From Thermoplasmata archaeon (GTDB taxonomy: Archaea; Thermoplasmatota; Thermoplasmata; Sysuiplasmatales; Sysuiplasmataceae): a stretch of DNA of 7,380 nucleotides. The number at the start of each line of letters is the position of its first letter. The stretch's first letter is position 1. Both the position numbers and the translations under genes were made by a program. The stretch covers positions 1-7,380 of the forward strand of contig JAJYOM010000073.1 of assembly GCA_021796175.1 (NCBI GenBank). Direction: 5' to 3'. Shown here piece by piece: positions 1 to 6,762 of this stretch. The notes beneath the pieces are model-generated. The model was not told where the DNA came from. It did no database searches and saw only the letters and a list, made by a program, of their open reading frames with translations.

Positions 1-840
<840 letters not shown>

Positions 841-1061
841 GAATTTAAGTGTGCAATGGCAGAGAACTTCAACAGCAACGTCAGATGAGCTGACCGAAAT
901 TCCTTAATCACAGTTTTTGCTCCGGCATATCTGTTAAACTCAGCCGTCAGGCTCTGATCTGGTAGTTTCTGGATATGCATGCTGCAGTTGCCTGTTTAAT
1001 GGAGCGACATGTATGTGCGCCGCCTTCAGCAGCAGGGAAGCAGACTCTCACGCCCGGCAAT
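841..1061. other. Non-coding gap 3' of 16S rRNA
   Basis: This 221-base gap lies between the 16S 3' end and the stop of the convergent ATPase gene. I find no tRNA (no T-loop/acceptor pairing), no start of 23S, and no convincing short ORF. A T5 run at 914-918 is the only obvious candidate for archaeal oligo-T termination of the rRNA transcript. The region should also contain the 3' half of the 16S processing stem, but its 5' half is outside the window so pairing cannot be tested. Confidence 0.6.
914..918 (+). terminator. Oligo-T run, possible 16S rRNA terminator
   Basis: Five consecutive T residues lie about 75 bases after the 16S 3' end, in the sense direction. Archaeal RNA polymerase often terminates at such runs without needing a hairpin. 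A single T5 is weak evidence; there is no second strong T run before the opposing gene. Confidence 0.25.
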
Positions 1062-1077
1062 TCACTGTGAAATTGCC
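1056..1077. terminator. Hairpin over the stop codon of the KaiC-like gene
   Basis: GGCAATTCAC (1056-1065) and GTGAAATTGCC (1067-1077) form a near-perfect inverted repeat with one bulged A. It includes the TGA stop of the minus-strand ATPase gene (1062-1064) and sits between convergent transcripts (16S and ATPase). Neither side has a T run, so a classical intrinsic terminator is not supported. It may protect or delimit the 3' ends of one or both RNAs. Confidence 0.3.
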
Positions 1078-1796
1078 TTGACTGCCATGAATCTTCCGCC
1101 TTCTGTAAGAAATGTGAATGAGTCCATGCTGTGATCTGTGGAGCGGAGTTTTATGCACCTGATCCGTCTCTGCGCTTCCACGTCGCTGACATCCTGAGTG
1201 TAGAGTGAAATTATGCCATCGGCCAGATACGCAACATCCTGACCGGATGTAAGGAGCGTTCCGGCCGGCGTTTCGCATGTAAGCAGAATGGTGGAATTCA
1301 GCTCCCTCAGCCATTCGAACAGGTAGAACAGCTCATCCCTCCTGTTCCGTATGCCTGCAGCCATCTCGAGCACATCCAGTGAATCAATTGCAACAAGATC
1401 GAACGGGAAGCTTTCCCTCAGGTTGCGAATGTACATCTTGAACACCTCAAGCCAGCTCTTCCTGGCCGTGAGCTGCTTCAGGCTCCTCCTGACTATTGCA
1501 AAGTCCAGGACGCGCAGGTTTTCTGTATGCTTTTCGAAGTCCATTCCAAAACATTTCGCCTGTTTTTTCAGGCTGTCCTTGCTCTGTTCAAGTGTCATGT
1601 AGATGCACTTTGCGCCTCTGTTGCTTGCATTCTGGTACAGTATGTTGGATAAGACAGTCGATTTCATAGTGCCTGGTGCACCTGCCACTATCACTATGTA
1701 GCCACCGGGTATTCCGCCCTCGATGGCTTCGTCGAACCCATCTATGTAAGTTGGAATTCGCAGAGCGCCCGTTTCCTTTTTTCTGTCGAGAACCAA
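1062..1796 (-). CDS. Single-domain KaiC-like RecA-superfamily ATPase
   Basis: The 244-residue product fits one KaiC/RadA-type ATPase domain. The N-terminal IPTYIDGFDEAIEGGIPGG (14-32) is the usual family lead-in. Walker A is GAPGTMKST at 39-47, Walker B is FDLVAIDSL at 132-140 with D138, and the catalytic-glutamate region TLEQS (68-72) follows the second strand. Two points depart from KaiC: the Walker A glycine before lysine is Met44 (codon ATG), and the usual Glu-Glu pair is Glu70-Gln71. The family includes archaeal signalling and regulatory ATPases such as KaiC/GvpD/ArlH relatives; the target here cannot be read from sequence. The start is TTG. An in-frame TAG lies six codons upstream, no ATG or GTG lies between, and GGTGA (1801-1805) sits four bases before the TTG, matching the anti-Shine-Dalgarno sequence in this window. 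It diverges from glyA and converges on 16S. Family call firm, function unknown. Confidence 0.88.
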   Translation of the reverse strand: MVLDRKKETGALRIPTYIDGFDEAIEGGIPGGYIVIVAGAPGTMKSTVLSNILYQNASNRGAKCIYMTLEQSKDSLKKQAKCFGMDFEKHTENLRVLDFAIVRRSLKQLTARKSWLEVFKMYIRNLRESFPFDLVAIDSLDVLEMAAGIRNRRDELFYLFEWLRELNSTILLTCETPAGTLLTSGQDVAYLADGIISLYTQDVSDVEAQRRIRCIKLRSTDHSMDSFTFLTEGGRFMAVKAISQ

Positions 1797-1800
1797 TGGG

Positions 1801-1805
1801 TCACC
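1801..1805 (-). promoter_or_regulatory. Shine-Dalgarno GGTGA deciding the TTG start
   Basis: On the minus strand GGTGA pairs with TCACC in the 16S tail (830-834). It sits four bases before the TTG at 1796, slightly close but usable. It is the main reason for choosing this non-ATG start. Confidence 0.5.
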
Positions 1806-1827
1806 GCTGACCTATTCAGGATGAGCG

Positions 1828-1835
1828 TATTTATT
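1828..1835. promoter_or_regulatory. AT-rich TATA-like box shared by the KaiC-like gene and glyA
   Basis: TATTTATT on plus (AATAAATA on minus) lies in the 127-base divergent region. On the minus strand its centre is about 35 bases from the TTG start, a normal distance for a short-leader transcript. On the plus strand it would give a leader of about 65 bases for glyA, so a closer glyA box at 1889-1894 is an alternative. Confidence 0.4.
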
Positions 1836-1888
1836 GCTGACTGTCAGAAAGTCCGAAGTCGCGAACCAGCACCCGATTCATGAAAATG

Positions 1889-1894
1889 TTAAAT
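1889..1894 (+). promoter_or_regulatory. Alternative TATA-like box for glyA
   Basis: TTAAAT is centred about 32 bases before the glyA ATG at 1924, so transcription would begin within about six bases of the start codon. GTGA at 1915-1918 is only a partial Shine-Dalgarno match. A nearly leaderless mRNA fits the pattern of other genes in this window, but the box is short. Confidence 0.3.
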
Positions 1895-1923
1895 CGGCAA
1901 TCATCAATTGCAGTGTGACCAAA

Positions 1924-3213
1924 ATGACGGGACTCTCCAGAAATGCGAAATTCATAAGAGAAAGAGTGCGCTCGCACAACAGTTACTTTGAGGACTCCAT
2001 TCCGCTGATAGCATCTGAGAACGTGATCAGTCCGCTCCAGCGGGAGATGCTGAACTCAGATTTCAACGGCAGGTACGCTGAAGGCTGGGTCGGGCACAGG
2101 TACTACCAGGGCAACAGGTACGTTGACGAAGTGGAGTCTCGAGGAATGGAGCTGGCCAGGAAGCTCTTCGGATGCAGCTTTGCTGACCTCAGGCCGATAT
2201 CCGGGACTGTCGCCAATATGGCAGTACTATTTGCGCTCACCTCTCCAGGGGATGTCATTTCGACACCGGCGCTGGCAGACGGCGCGCACATTTCAACCGC
2301 AAAGTTCGGCGCGGTGGGAATGAGGGGTGTCAGTACGATCAATTATCCGTTTGACACAGAGAAGATGAACCTGGATATTGACGGCACCCGCAGGATCATA
2401 CTTGAGAAGAAGCCCAAAGTGGCACTCTTCGGCATGTCCCTTTTCCTCTTTCCCGCGCCTTTGAGGGAACTCAGGGATGCATTCGAGGAGGCGGGCACAA
2501 CTGTCTGGTATGACGGAGCTCATGTCCTTGGCCTCATTGCGGGAGGCAAATTCCAGGATCCGCTCAGGGAAGGAGCTCACATAATCAGCGCAAGCACACA
2601 CAAGACCTTTCCCGGACCAAACCATGGTATGATCCTTTCAAATCCCAGAGACGAGGAGATGGAGAAGGCACTGAAGCGTGGTGTTTTTCCGGGTGTGACA
2701 AGCAGCCATCATCTTCACGAGATGGCCGCCCTTTGCATAGCGCTTGATGAAATGCAGAAGTTCGGCAGGAAATACGCATCGCAGATAGTGAAGAATTCCA
2801 AGGCGCTCGCACAGTCGCTCTATGACAGAGGCTTTTCAGTCCTGGCCGCTGATTACGGCTTCACTGAGTCGCATACACTTGCAGTGAATGTGCAGCGCCT
2901 CGGCGGGGGCAGCAGCTGTGCAGAGTCGCTTGAGTCGGTGAATATCGTAGTCAACAAGAATATGCTTCCGGGTGATGAGAGTTCAGTCCATCCCAGCGGT
3001 CTGCGACTGGGCACACAGGAGATAACACACCTGGGAATGAAGGAGAATGAGATGGATGAAATCGCCTCATTCTTCGAGAGGCTGCTCGTCAGGAGGGAGA
3101 GACCCTCGGATGTCAGGAAGGATGTCGTCAGTTTCAAGAAGCAGTTCAGGAAGCTGAAGTACTGCTACGGCGAAGGATACCCGGCATACAAGTACGAGAA
3201 GTTCATGAGCTGA
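1924..3213 (+). CDS. glyA: Serine hydroxymethyltransferase
   Basis: This is the PLP enzyme that interconverts serine and glycine while passing a one-carbon unit to a folate or methanopterin-type carrier in the cytoplasm. Numbering from the ATG at 1924 gives 429 residues, normal for archaeal SHMT. Signatures are IPLIASENVISP near the N-terminus, SDFNGRYAEG and YYQGNRYVDEVE in the active-site region, DGAH with D197 and H200 for the cofactor ring, and STHKTFPGP with the Schiff-base lysine K227. After K227 the sequence reads PGPNHG where many relatives have PQGG, a small local difference. The frame is open upstream to a TTG at 1834, but those 30 residues resemble no SHMT N-terminus and hold the likely promoter, so the ATG is preferred. 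It diverges from the KaiC-like gene. Its last 11 bases overlap the end of the convergent thiolase gene. The pterin carrier cannot be told from the sequence. Confidence 0.96.
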   Translation: MTGLSRNAKFIRERVRSHNSYFEDSIPLIASENVISPLQREMLNSDFNGRYAEGWVGHRYYQGNRYVDEVESRGMELARKLFGCSFADLRPISGTVANMAVLFALTSPGDVISTPALADGAHISTAKFGAVGMRGVSTINYPFDTEKMNLDIDGTRRIILEKKPKVALFGMSLFLFPAPLRELRDAFEEAGTTVWYDGAHVLGLIAGGKFQDPLREGAHIISASTHKTFPGPNHGMILSNPRDEEMEKALKRGVFPGVTSSHHLHEMAALCIALDEMQKFGRKYASQIVKNSKALAQSLYDRGFSVLAADYGFTESHTLAVNVQRLGGGSSCAESLESVNIVVNKNMLPGDESSVHPSGLRLGTQEITHLGMKENEMDEIASFFERLLVRRERPSDVRKDVVSFKKQFRKLKYCYGEGYPAYKYEKFMS

Positions 3214-4129
3214 ACAGTCCGTCCGCAAGCAGTTGTTGCGCCTCGGACTTCAGAGTGCAGGCCCTGCATTCTCCGCCCGAAGTAACTCCGCCACACCTGC
3301 TGCAGCTGGCTGCGGCAGCTCCATTCCTTTCAACCGGCAGTCTTGACAATGTCCTGAGGAGTGCGTACCTAGAGCCGGGCATCTCATCCTCAATCCGGAG
3401 GACAATCTCCCTGAAGAGGTTGCGTGACGCCTCCTCTGAATACGGGCAGTTCGATCTGTGAAACGGTATGCCCTCGATCATATCATAGAGCATCACCTCG
3501 TTTTCAGGAAGCTGCCTGAGCGGCTGGACCCTCGGCACCAAACCTTTGACTTTTGCCTGATGCGGCCCCATCATTGCAAGCCTGTCTGTGTCTCCGCGGC
3601 TCAAGTTCATCAGAATTGACTGCGCGGTGTCATCAAGGTTGAGTCCTGTGGCGAGCAGGTCGGAGCCGGCCTCCATCGCAAGTTCGTTCAACAGCGTCCT
3701 GCGGAAGACACCGCAGTAAGCGCAGGTCGTTCTTTTTCTCGGTATGGAGGCAAGACTGTCCATTGTAAACCCTGCATAGCCGCTGTATGACTTTGTCAGC
3801 CACTCAACGTCGTGCTCTGAGCAGTAGTCGCGGATCAGCTTCATGCTTTCGTCCCTGTATCCAGTTATGCCCTCGTCAACAGTGACTGCAACTATCTCTG
3901 TTCCCCTTCTGTGCTTTGCCAACCGGCTCATCAGATTGAGTGCTGCCATGCTGTCCTTCCCGCCGGAAACCGCCACTGCAATTCTTTTGCCCCTGTCGAA
4001 GATCCTCTGCAATCTTAATTCCTTTTTTACCCGGCCTTCCACGAATTCAACAAAGTGCGGACGGCAGTAGTGCTTGCCGTTGTATCTGGCAAAATAGACT
4101 GAATCCAGGTTGCAGGAACTGCATCGCAC
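3203..4129 (-). CDS. ttuA: tRNA 2-thiolation protein, TtuA/NcsA (Ncs6/CTU1) family
   Basis: This 308-residue enzyme adenylates a tRNA uridine and replaces its 2-oxygen with sulfur, probably using a ubiquitin-like sulfur carrier. Domains in order: an N-terminal zinc finger (C3, C6, C22, H25), the PP-loop SGGKDS (55-60), the DEGI segment (85-88), a CAYC motif with C136 and C139, a third cysteine C228 in NCPYS, and a C-terminal zinc finger (C276, C279, C288, C291). Spacing of C136/C139/C228 matches the three [4Fe-4S]-binding cysteines of TtuA. The conserved TGHNLDD-type motif reads TGLNLDD, with Leu163 where His is usual. The GTG start is forced: an in-frame TGA lies two codons upstream and C3 is already essential. 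There is no Shine-Dalgarno sequence; a TATA box about 25 bases upstream implies a leaderless mRNA. Whether it modifies U54 or U34 is undecided from sequence. Confidence 0.92.
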   Translation of the reverse strand: MRCSSCNLDSVYFARYNGKHYCRPHFVEFVEGRVKKELRLQRIFDRGKRIAVAVSGGKDSMAALNLMSRLAKHRRGTEIVAVTVDEGITGYRDESMKLIRDYCSEHDVEWLTKSYSGYAGFTMDSLASIPRKRTTCAYCGVFRRTLLNELAMEAGSDLLATGLNLDDTAQSILMNLSRGDTDRLAMMGPHQAKVKGLVPRVQPLRQLPENEVMLYDMIEGIPFHRSNCPYSEEASRNLFREIVLRIEDEMPGSRYALLRTLSRLPVERNGAAAASCSRCGGVTSGGECRACTLKSEAQQLLADGLFSS

Positions 4130-4142
4130 GCTTCAAACAAGC

Positions 4143-4152
4143 TGCAATTGCA
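4143..4152. promoter_or_regulatory. 10-bp palindrome in the thiolase core promoter
   Basis: TGCAATTGCA is a perfect palindrome lying directly between the TATA box (4152-4157) and the GTG start of the leaderless thiolase gene. A dimeric regulator bound here would block transcription initiation. A related CAATTGCA occurs at 1905-1912 just before glyA. Ten bases can be chance, so operator function is only a suggestion. Confidence 0.3.
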
Positions 4153-4157
4153 ATATA
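4152..4157 (-). promoter_or_regulatory. TATA box of the thiolase gene
   Basis: TATATT on the minus strand is centred about 25 bases before the GTG at 4129, the normal box-to-start distance for archaeal promoters. Transcription would therefore begin at or next to the start codon, agreeing with the absence of a Shine-Dalgarno sequence. Confidence 0.6.
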
Positions 4158-4176
4158 GACGTTATGCCCGCGTTCT

Positions 4177-4199
4177 CCGGCACCTGTCACTCCTGCCGG
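4177..4199. repeat. Inverted repeat between divergent thiolase and RFC promoters
   Basis: CCGGCA (4177-4182) and TGCCGG (4194-4199) form 6-bp arms around an 11-base spacer; CT/AG outside extend the arms if one G is bulged. It is the most GC-rich piece of the 113-base divergent region and lies between both TATA boxes. It could be an operator or an mRNA-independent structural element. Confidence 0.25.
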
Positions 4200-4206
4200 G
4201 AGCAAA

Positions 4207-4216
4207 TACTTTTAAA
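4207..4216 (+). promoter_or_regulatory. TATA box of the RFC small subunit gene
   Basis: TACTTTTAAA resembles the archaeal TATA consensus and is centred about 31 bases before the ATG at 4243. The predicted leader is about five bases and no Shine-Dalgarno sequence is present in it. Confidence 0.55.
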
Positions 4217-4242
4217 CGGAGTACAATAAAGACCGTGGTCTT

Positions 4243-5259
4243 ATGGATGAAACGGAACTCTGGGTCGAGAAGTACAGGCCCAAAACATTTGATGATATAG
4301 TTGGCAGGGATCCAATCGTATCAAGATTGCGTTCATACGTGCAGAGCAGGAACCTGCCGCATCTGCTTTTTGCCGGCCCGGCCGGGACTGGGAAGACCAC
4401 ATGCAGTATTGTGCTCGCCAGGGAACTGTTCGGTGAATACTGGCGTGAGAATTTCATGGAGCTGAATGCCTCCGATGAAAGGGGTATTGCAATAGTCAAG
4501 GGGGATGCAGCACATCACGGCAAAATCAAGACGTTCGCCAGGACCGCGCCGTTCGGCGGTGCGACGTTCAAGATTATATTCCTGGACGAGAGCGACTCTC
4601 TGACATCCGATGCTCAGTCTGCACTCAGGAGGACGATGGAGATGTACTCAAAGACATGCAGGTTCATCTTCTCGGCAAATTTCCCGGGCAAGCTGATTGA
4701 CCCCATACAGTCCAGATGTGCTGTATTCCAGTTTTCGCCGCTTCAGGATGCAGACGTGGAAAAGTATATCCTGCGCATTTCACAGGCCGAAGGGCTGAAG
4801 ATTGACAGGGACGCACTCTACTACATCGTCAAGAACAGCCACGGTGATCTGAGAAAGGCAACAAACACTCTCCAGGCTAGCGCATTCCTGAGCAGTGACA
4901 TCTCACAGAATACAGTCTATCAGGCTTCCTCATCCGCCGATCCCAGGGAGGTATCGGAAATGCTACTCAACGCAATGGGTGGTTACTTCCAGAGGGCGAT
5001 AGGTACACTCGATGAAATGCTGTTCGACAAGGGGCTGAGCTCGACTGACCTGATAACTCAGATTCACAGAAAGGTGTTTGACCTCGGCCTCTCGGACGAT
5101 GCGCTGCTTGATGTGATCACACGCGTGGGGGAGACTGAATTCAGAATCGTGCAGGGCGCGAACGACAGGATTCAGCTTGAGTCACTCCTTGCGCAGGTGG
5201 GCATAATCGGCAAGAGGGAAAAGGAGAAGGCGAAAACATCAAGGCAGAGAACACTCTGA
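4243..5259 (+). CDS. rfcS: Replication factor C small subunit (clamp loader)
   Basis: This is the AAA+ subunit of the clamp loader that opens the PCNA ring and places it on primed DNA. The product has 338 residues, slightly above the usual archaeal size of about 320-330. Motifs: WVEKYRPKTFDDIVG (7-21, RFC box II), Walker A GPAGTGKTT (45-53), Walker B with DESD at 115-118 where many relatives have DEAD, sensor 1 around N146 in SANFPGK, and the SRC motif at 157-159 with arginine finger R158. The C-terminal part is the helical collar, ending in a basic tail. Between NASDERGI (75-82) and KIKTFART (94-101) there are 11 residues, where relatives usually have about five, so a six-residue insertion containing GDAAHH sits just before Walker B. 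The large subunit gene is not in the window. It diverges from the thiolase and converges on eL40 with a 35-base gap. Confidence 0.96.
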   Translation: MDETELWVEKYRPKTFDDIVGRDPIVSRLRSYVQSRNLPHLLFAGPAGTGKTTCSIVLARELFGEYWRENFMELNASDERGIAIVKGDAAHHGKIKTFARTAPFGGATFKIIFLDESDSLTSDAQSALRRTMEMYSKTCRFIFSANFPGKLIDPIQSRCAVFQFSPLQDADVEKYILRISQAEGLKIDRDALYYIVKNSHGDLRKATNTLQASAFLSSDISQNTVYQASSSADPREVSEMLLNAMGGYFQRAIGTLDEMLFDKGLSSTDLITQIHRKVFDLGLSDDALLDVITRVGETEFRIVQGANDRIQLESLLAQVGIIGKREKEKAKTSRQRTL

Positions 5260-5294
5260 CGTGATTGCTGGTAGCTCAACCTGCCTGTCCTGCT

Positions 5295-5444
5295 TCAGGC
5301 CTTCCTGATTTCCTTGGCCTTTGGCCTGAGGTGAGTGTAACCGCACTTCCTGCAGCGCGTTGCCCTTATGGAATTGGTCGCGGAGCAGTTCATGCATATC
5401 ATCCTGGTTAAGAGCCTTACTTCAGCTTCCTTGAACTTGGCCAT
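5295..5444 (-). CDS. rpl40e: Ribosomal protein eL40 (L40e)
   Basis: This small basic protein of the large ribosomal subunit has 49 residues. It begins MAKFKEAEVRLL and contains a four-cysteine zinc finger: C17 and C20 in ICMNC, then C31 and C34 in TRCRKCGY, followed by THLRPKAKE. Order, spacing and length match archaeal L40e closely. In archaea it is a stand-alone gene, not fused to ubiquitin as in eukaryotes. The ATG at 5444 is the only sensible start. It has its own TATA box 32 bases upstream, inside the 51-base gap after the methyltransferase gene, so it is probably transcribed separately although that gene lies just upstream on the same strand. Its 3' end faces RFC. Confidence 0.95.
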   Translation of the reverse strand: MAKFKEAEVRLLTRMICMNCSATNSIRATRCRKCGYTHLRPKAKEIRKA

Positions 5445-5472
5445 CTGATTCGACTAACACTAACTTGAATTC

Positions 5473-5480
5473 ATATAAAG
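5473..5480 (-). promoter_or_regulatory. TATA box of eL40
   Basis: CTTTATAT on the minus strand is a good archaeal TATA box, centred about 32 bases before the eL40 ATG. It leaves a leader of roughly six bases. It sits in the short gap directly after the methyltransferase stop codon. Confidence 0.6.
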
Positions 5481-5495
5481 AAATTGCGCAGCAGA

Positions 5496-6068
5496 CTACT
5501 TCTTTTCAACGAGGACAGCGGAAACGGTCCGCCTGTGTATTTTGTCCAACTGCCCGAATCTTTCCATAAATCCGCCGAATTCCTTCCTGCTGAGCCATCT
5601 CGGATCCGATTTCCTGCCTATGGTATTTATGCTCACATATGCTCTTGCGCCCTGTTTCATTATACGCATCATCTCGTCCACAGCTGCTTCATGCTCAGCC
5701 ATGCAGCACAGCGTGAGGTTGGAAAGAACGAAATCGACTGTTGAATCGGGGATGAAATCGAGTTTTGCGGTTGACGAAGTAGATGTCACTATGTTCTTTA
5801 TGCCACCCTCTTTAATCTTCCTGTCAAGCGCCTCTATTGCTCCCCTGTTTGTGTCCACCGCATAAACCAGCCCGCCCGGGCCAAGCACTTCTGAGAAATG
5901 CAGTGCATAGTAACCTGAACCGCTTCCGAGATCTGCCACAGTATTTCCGTTCTTCAGCAGATAGTCGAACCTGTTTCTGCGCTCAAGCAGTCCCCTCAGC
6001 CTGTTGTTCATGAGCAGTGCTGGCGGATGTCTGTCGCCCACTTTTCTTCTGCTCCCCTTTTCATTCAT
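5496..6068 (-). CDS. Class I SAM-dependent methyltransferase
   Basis: This 190-residue product has a Rossmann-type methyltransferase fold of the UbiE/arsenite-methyltransferase-like group (Methyltransf_11/25 type). Motif I is VADLGSGSGYY (44-54) with D46 and the three glycines; the second acidic residue is D72 in YAVDTN; motif IV is DFVLSNLTLCC (112-122). An N-terminal stretch HPPALLMNNRLRG (14-26) is a common lead-in for small archaeal members. The C-terminus ends in VSAVLVEKK, a normal final strand. The substrate cannot be deduced: the two adjacent cysteines 121-122 follow motif IV, but the cysteine set of true ArsM enzymes is not evident. It follows thioredoxin by 27 bases on the same strand with no clear promoter or Shine-Dalgarno sequence in between, so co-transcription is likely. 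Confidence 0.88.
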   Translation of the reverse strand: MNEKGSRRKVGDRHPPALLMNNRLRGLLERRNRFDYLLKNGNTVADLGSGSGYYALHFSEVLGPGGLVYAVDTNRGAIEALDRKIKEGGIKNIVTSTSSTAKLDFIPDSTVDFVLSNLTLCCMAEHEAAVDEMMRIMKQGARAYVSINTIGRKSDPRWLSRKEFGGFMERFGQLDKIHRRTVSAVLVEKK

Positions 6069-6095
6069 AAAGATGCCCTTGCAGCTCAGACACTG

Positions 6096-6530
6096 TCATC
6101 TGATGAACCTACCCAGTCTGGAGAGGATCTCCGCCCTCGGAACGGCGCCGACTATCCTGTCAGCTGCCATTCCGTTGTGGAATATCATCATGGTCGGAAT
6201 GCTCATTACTGAATACTGAGCCGACTTGACCGGGTTTTCATCAACGTTGAGCTTGCCGAATGAGACCCTGCCTGCAAGTTCAGAGGCCAATTTCTCCACT
6301 ACAGGCGCAACCATCCTGCACGGTCCGCACCATGGAGCCCAGAAGTCGACAAAGGCAATCTTGTTCGCCGTGACAAACATGTCAAAACTTGCGTCGTTGA
6401 GTTCGGTGGGTGCTCTTGGCACAGCCGAAGACTGTTCGGCATTGGCGCTGCCCTTCATCCTTCGTGAGATATCTTCCATCATTTTCCTTCGGATTTGCTC
6501 GAGTTCTGCGTCTTCGTCCATGCTTTTCAT
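6096..6530 (-). CDS. trxA: Thioredoxin with charged N-terminal extension
   Basis: This cytoplasmic dithiol-disulfide oxidoreductase has 144 residues. The thioredoxin fold covers about 42-144: VDFWAPWCGPCRMVAP holds redox cysteines C68 and C71, LNVDENP is at 94-100, and the cis-proline is P112 in SIPTMM. Before the fold there is a 40-residue extension, charged and helical around 5-26 (DEDAELEQIRRKMMEDISRR) and then low-complexity. Helical extensions of this type occur in some archaeal thioredoxins; their role is not known to me. The ATG at 6530 is preferred; Met4 (6521) is an alternative start. No Shine-Dalgarno sequence stands before either. The reductase gene is not in the window. It probably shares a transcript with the methyltransferase downstream and possibly the short ORF ending ten bases upstream. 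Confidence 0.95.
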   Translation of the reverse strand: MKSMDEDAELEQIRRKMMEDISRRMKGSANAEQSSAVPRAPTELNDASFDMFVTANKIAFVDFWAPWCGPCRMVAPVVEKLASELAGRVSFGKLNVDENPVKSAQYSVMSIPTMMIFHNGMAADRIVGAVPRAEILSRLGRFIR

Positions 6531-6539
6531 CTTCTTCGG

Positions 6540-6762
6540 TTACCCAACATCTTCCCTGCGAGCTTTCCTGACAGACTCACTGCACGCGGCTCGAATGACC
6601 GGCTTCACACCCCAAGCGGCCCCGTCCGAACTGTTCCAGAGCCCCGCCTTCACATTGAGAAGGGGCGGTCGAAACTGTTCTCCCCAAGTATACCAAACCG
6701 CTTTCCCTGAGGTAAGGTGCCAGCCTTGATGCAACAGCACCGTCCTGCACGCCATCAACCAT
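6540..6762 (-). pseudogene. Short ORF with an apparent frameshift, unrecognised
   Basis: This 223-base stretch upstream of thioredoxin shows a purine-first codon pattern in one frame from the ATG at 6762 (starting MVDGVQDGAVASRLAPYL) to about 6613. The pattern then switches to another frame, ending VRKARREDVG and TAA at 6540-6542, nine bases before the thioredoxin ATG. The switch falls at the homopolymer CCCC (GGGG in sense) at 6610-6613; with three instead of four bases the frame reads through as about 73 residues ending LGVKPVIRAACSESVRKARR. I do not recognise the family. It could be a real small gene with a sequencing or assembly error, a decayed gene, or non-coding leader sequence. A TAA directly before the ATG means no longer N-terminus in that frame. 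Confidence 0.35.

Noticed and set aside
841..1061. tRNA or 23S start after 16S
   Set aside because: No cloverleaf, T-loop or 23S 5' sequence could be found before the opposing ATPase gene.
1834..1923. TTG at 1834 as the glyA start, giving 30 more residues
   Set aside because: The extra residues do not look like SHMT, cover the likely promoter, and ATG 1924 gives the normal family length.
2103..3137. Minus-strand frames opposite glyA
   Set aside because: They are antisense to a well-conserved SHMT gene, with no start signals or family resemblance.
6226..6729. Long plus-strand open frame opposite thioredoxin
   Set aside because: It is the mirror of the clear thioredoxin gene and has no recognisable protein features.
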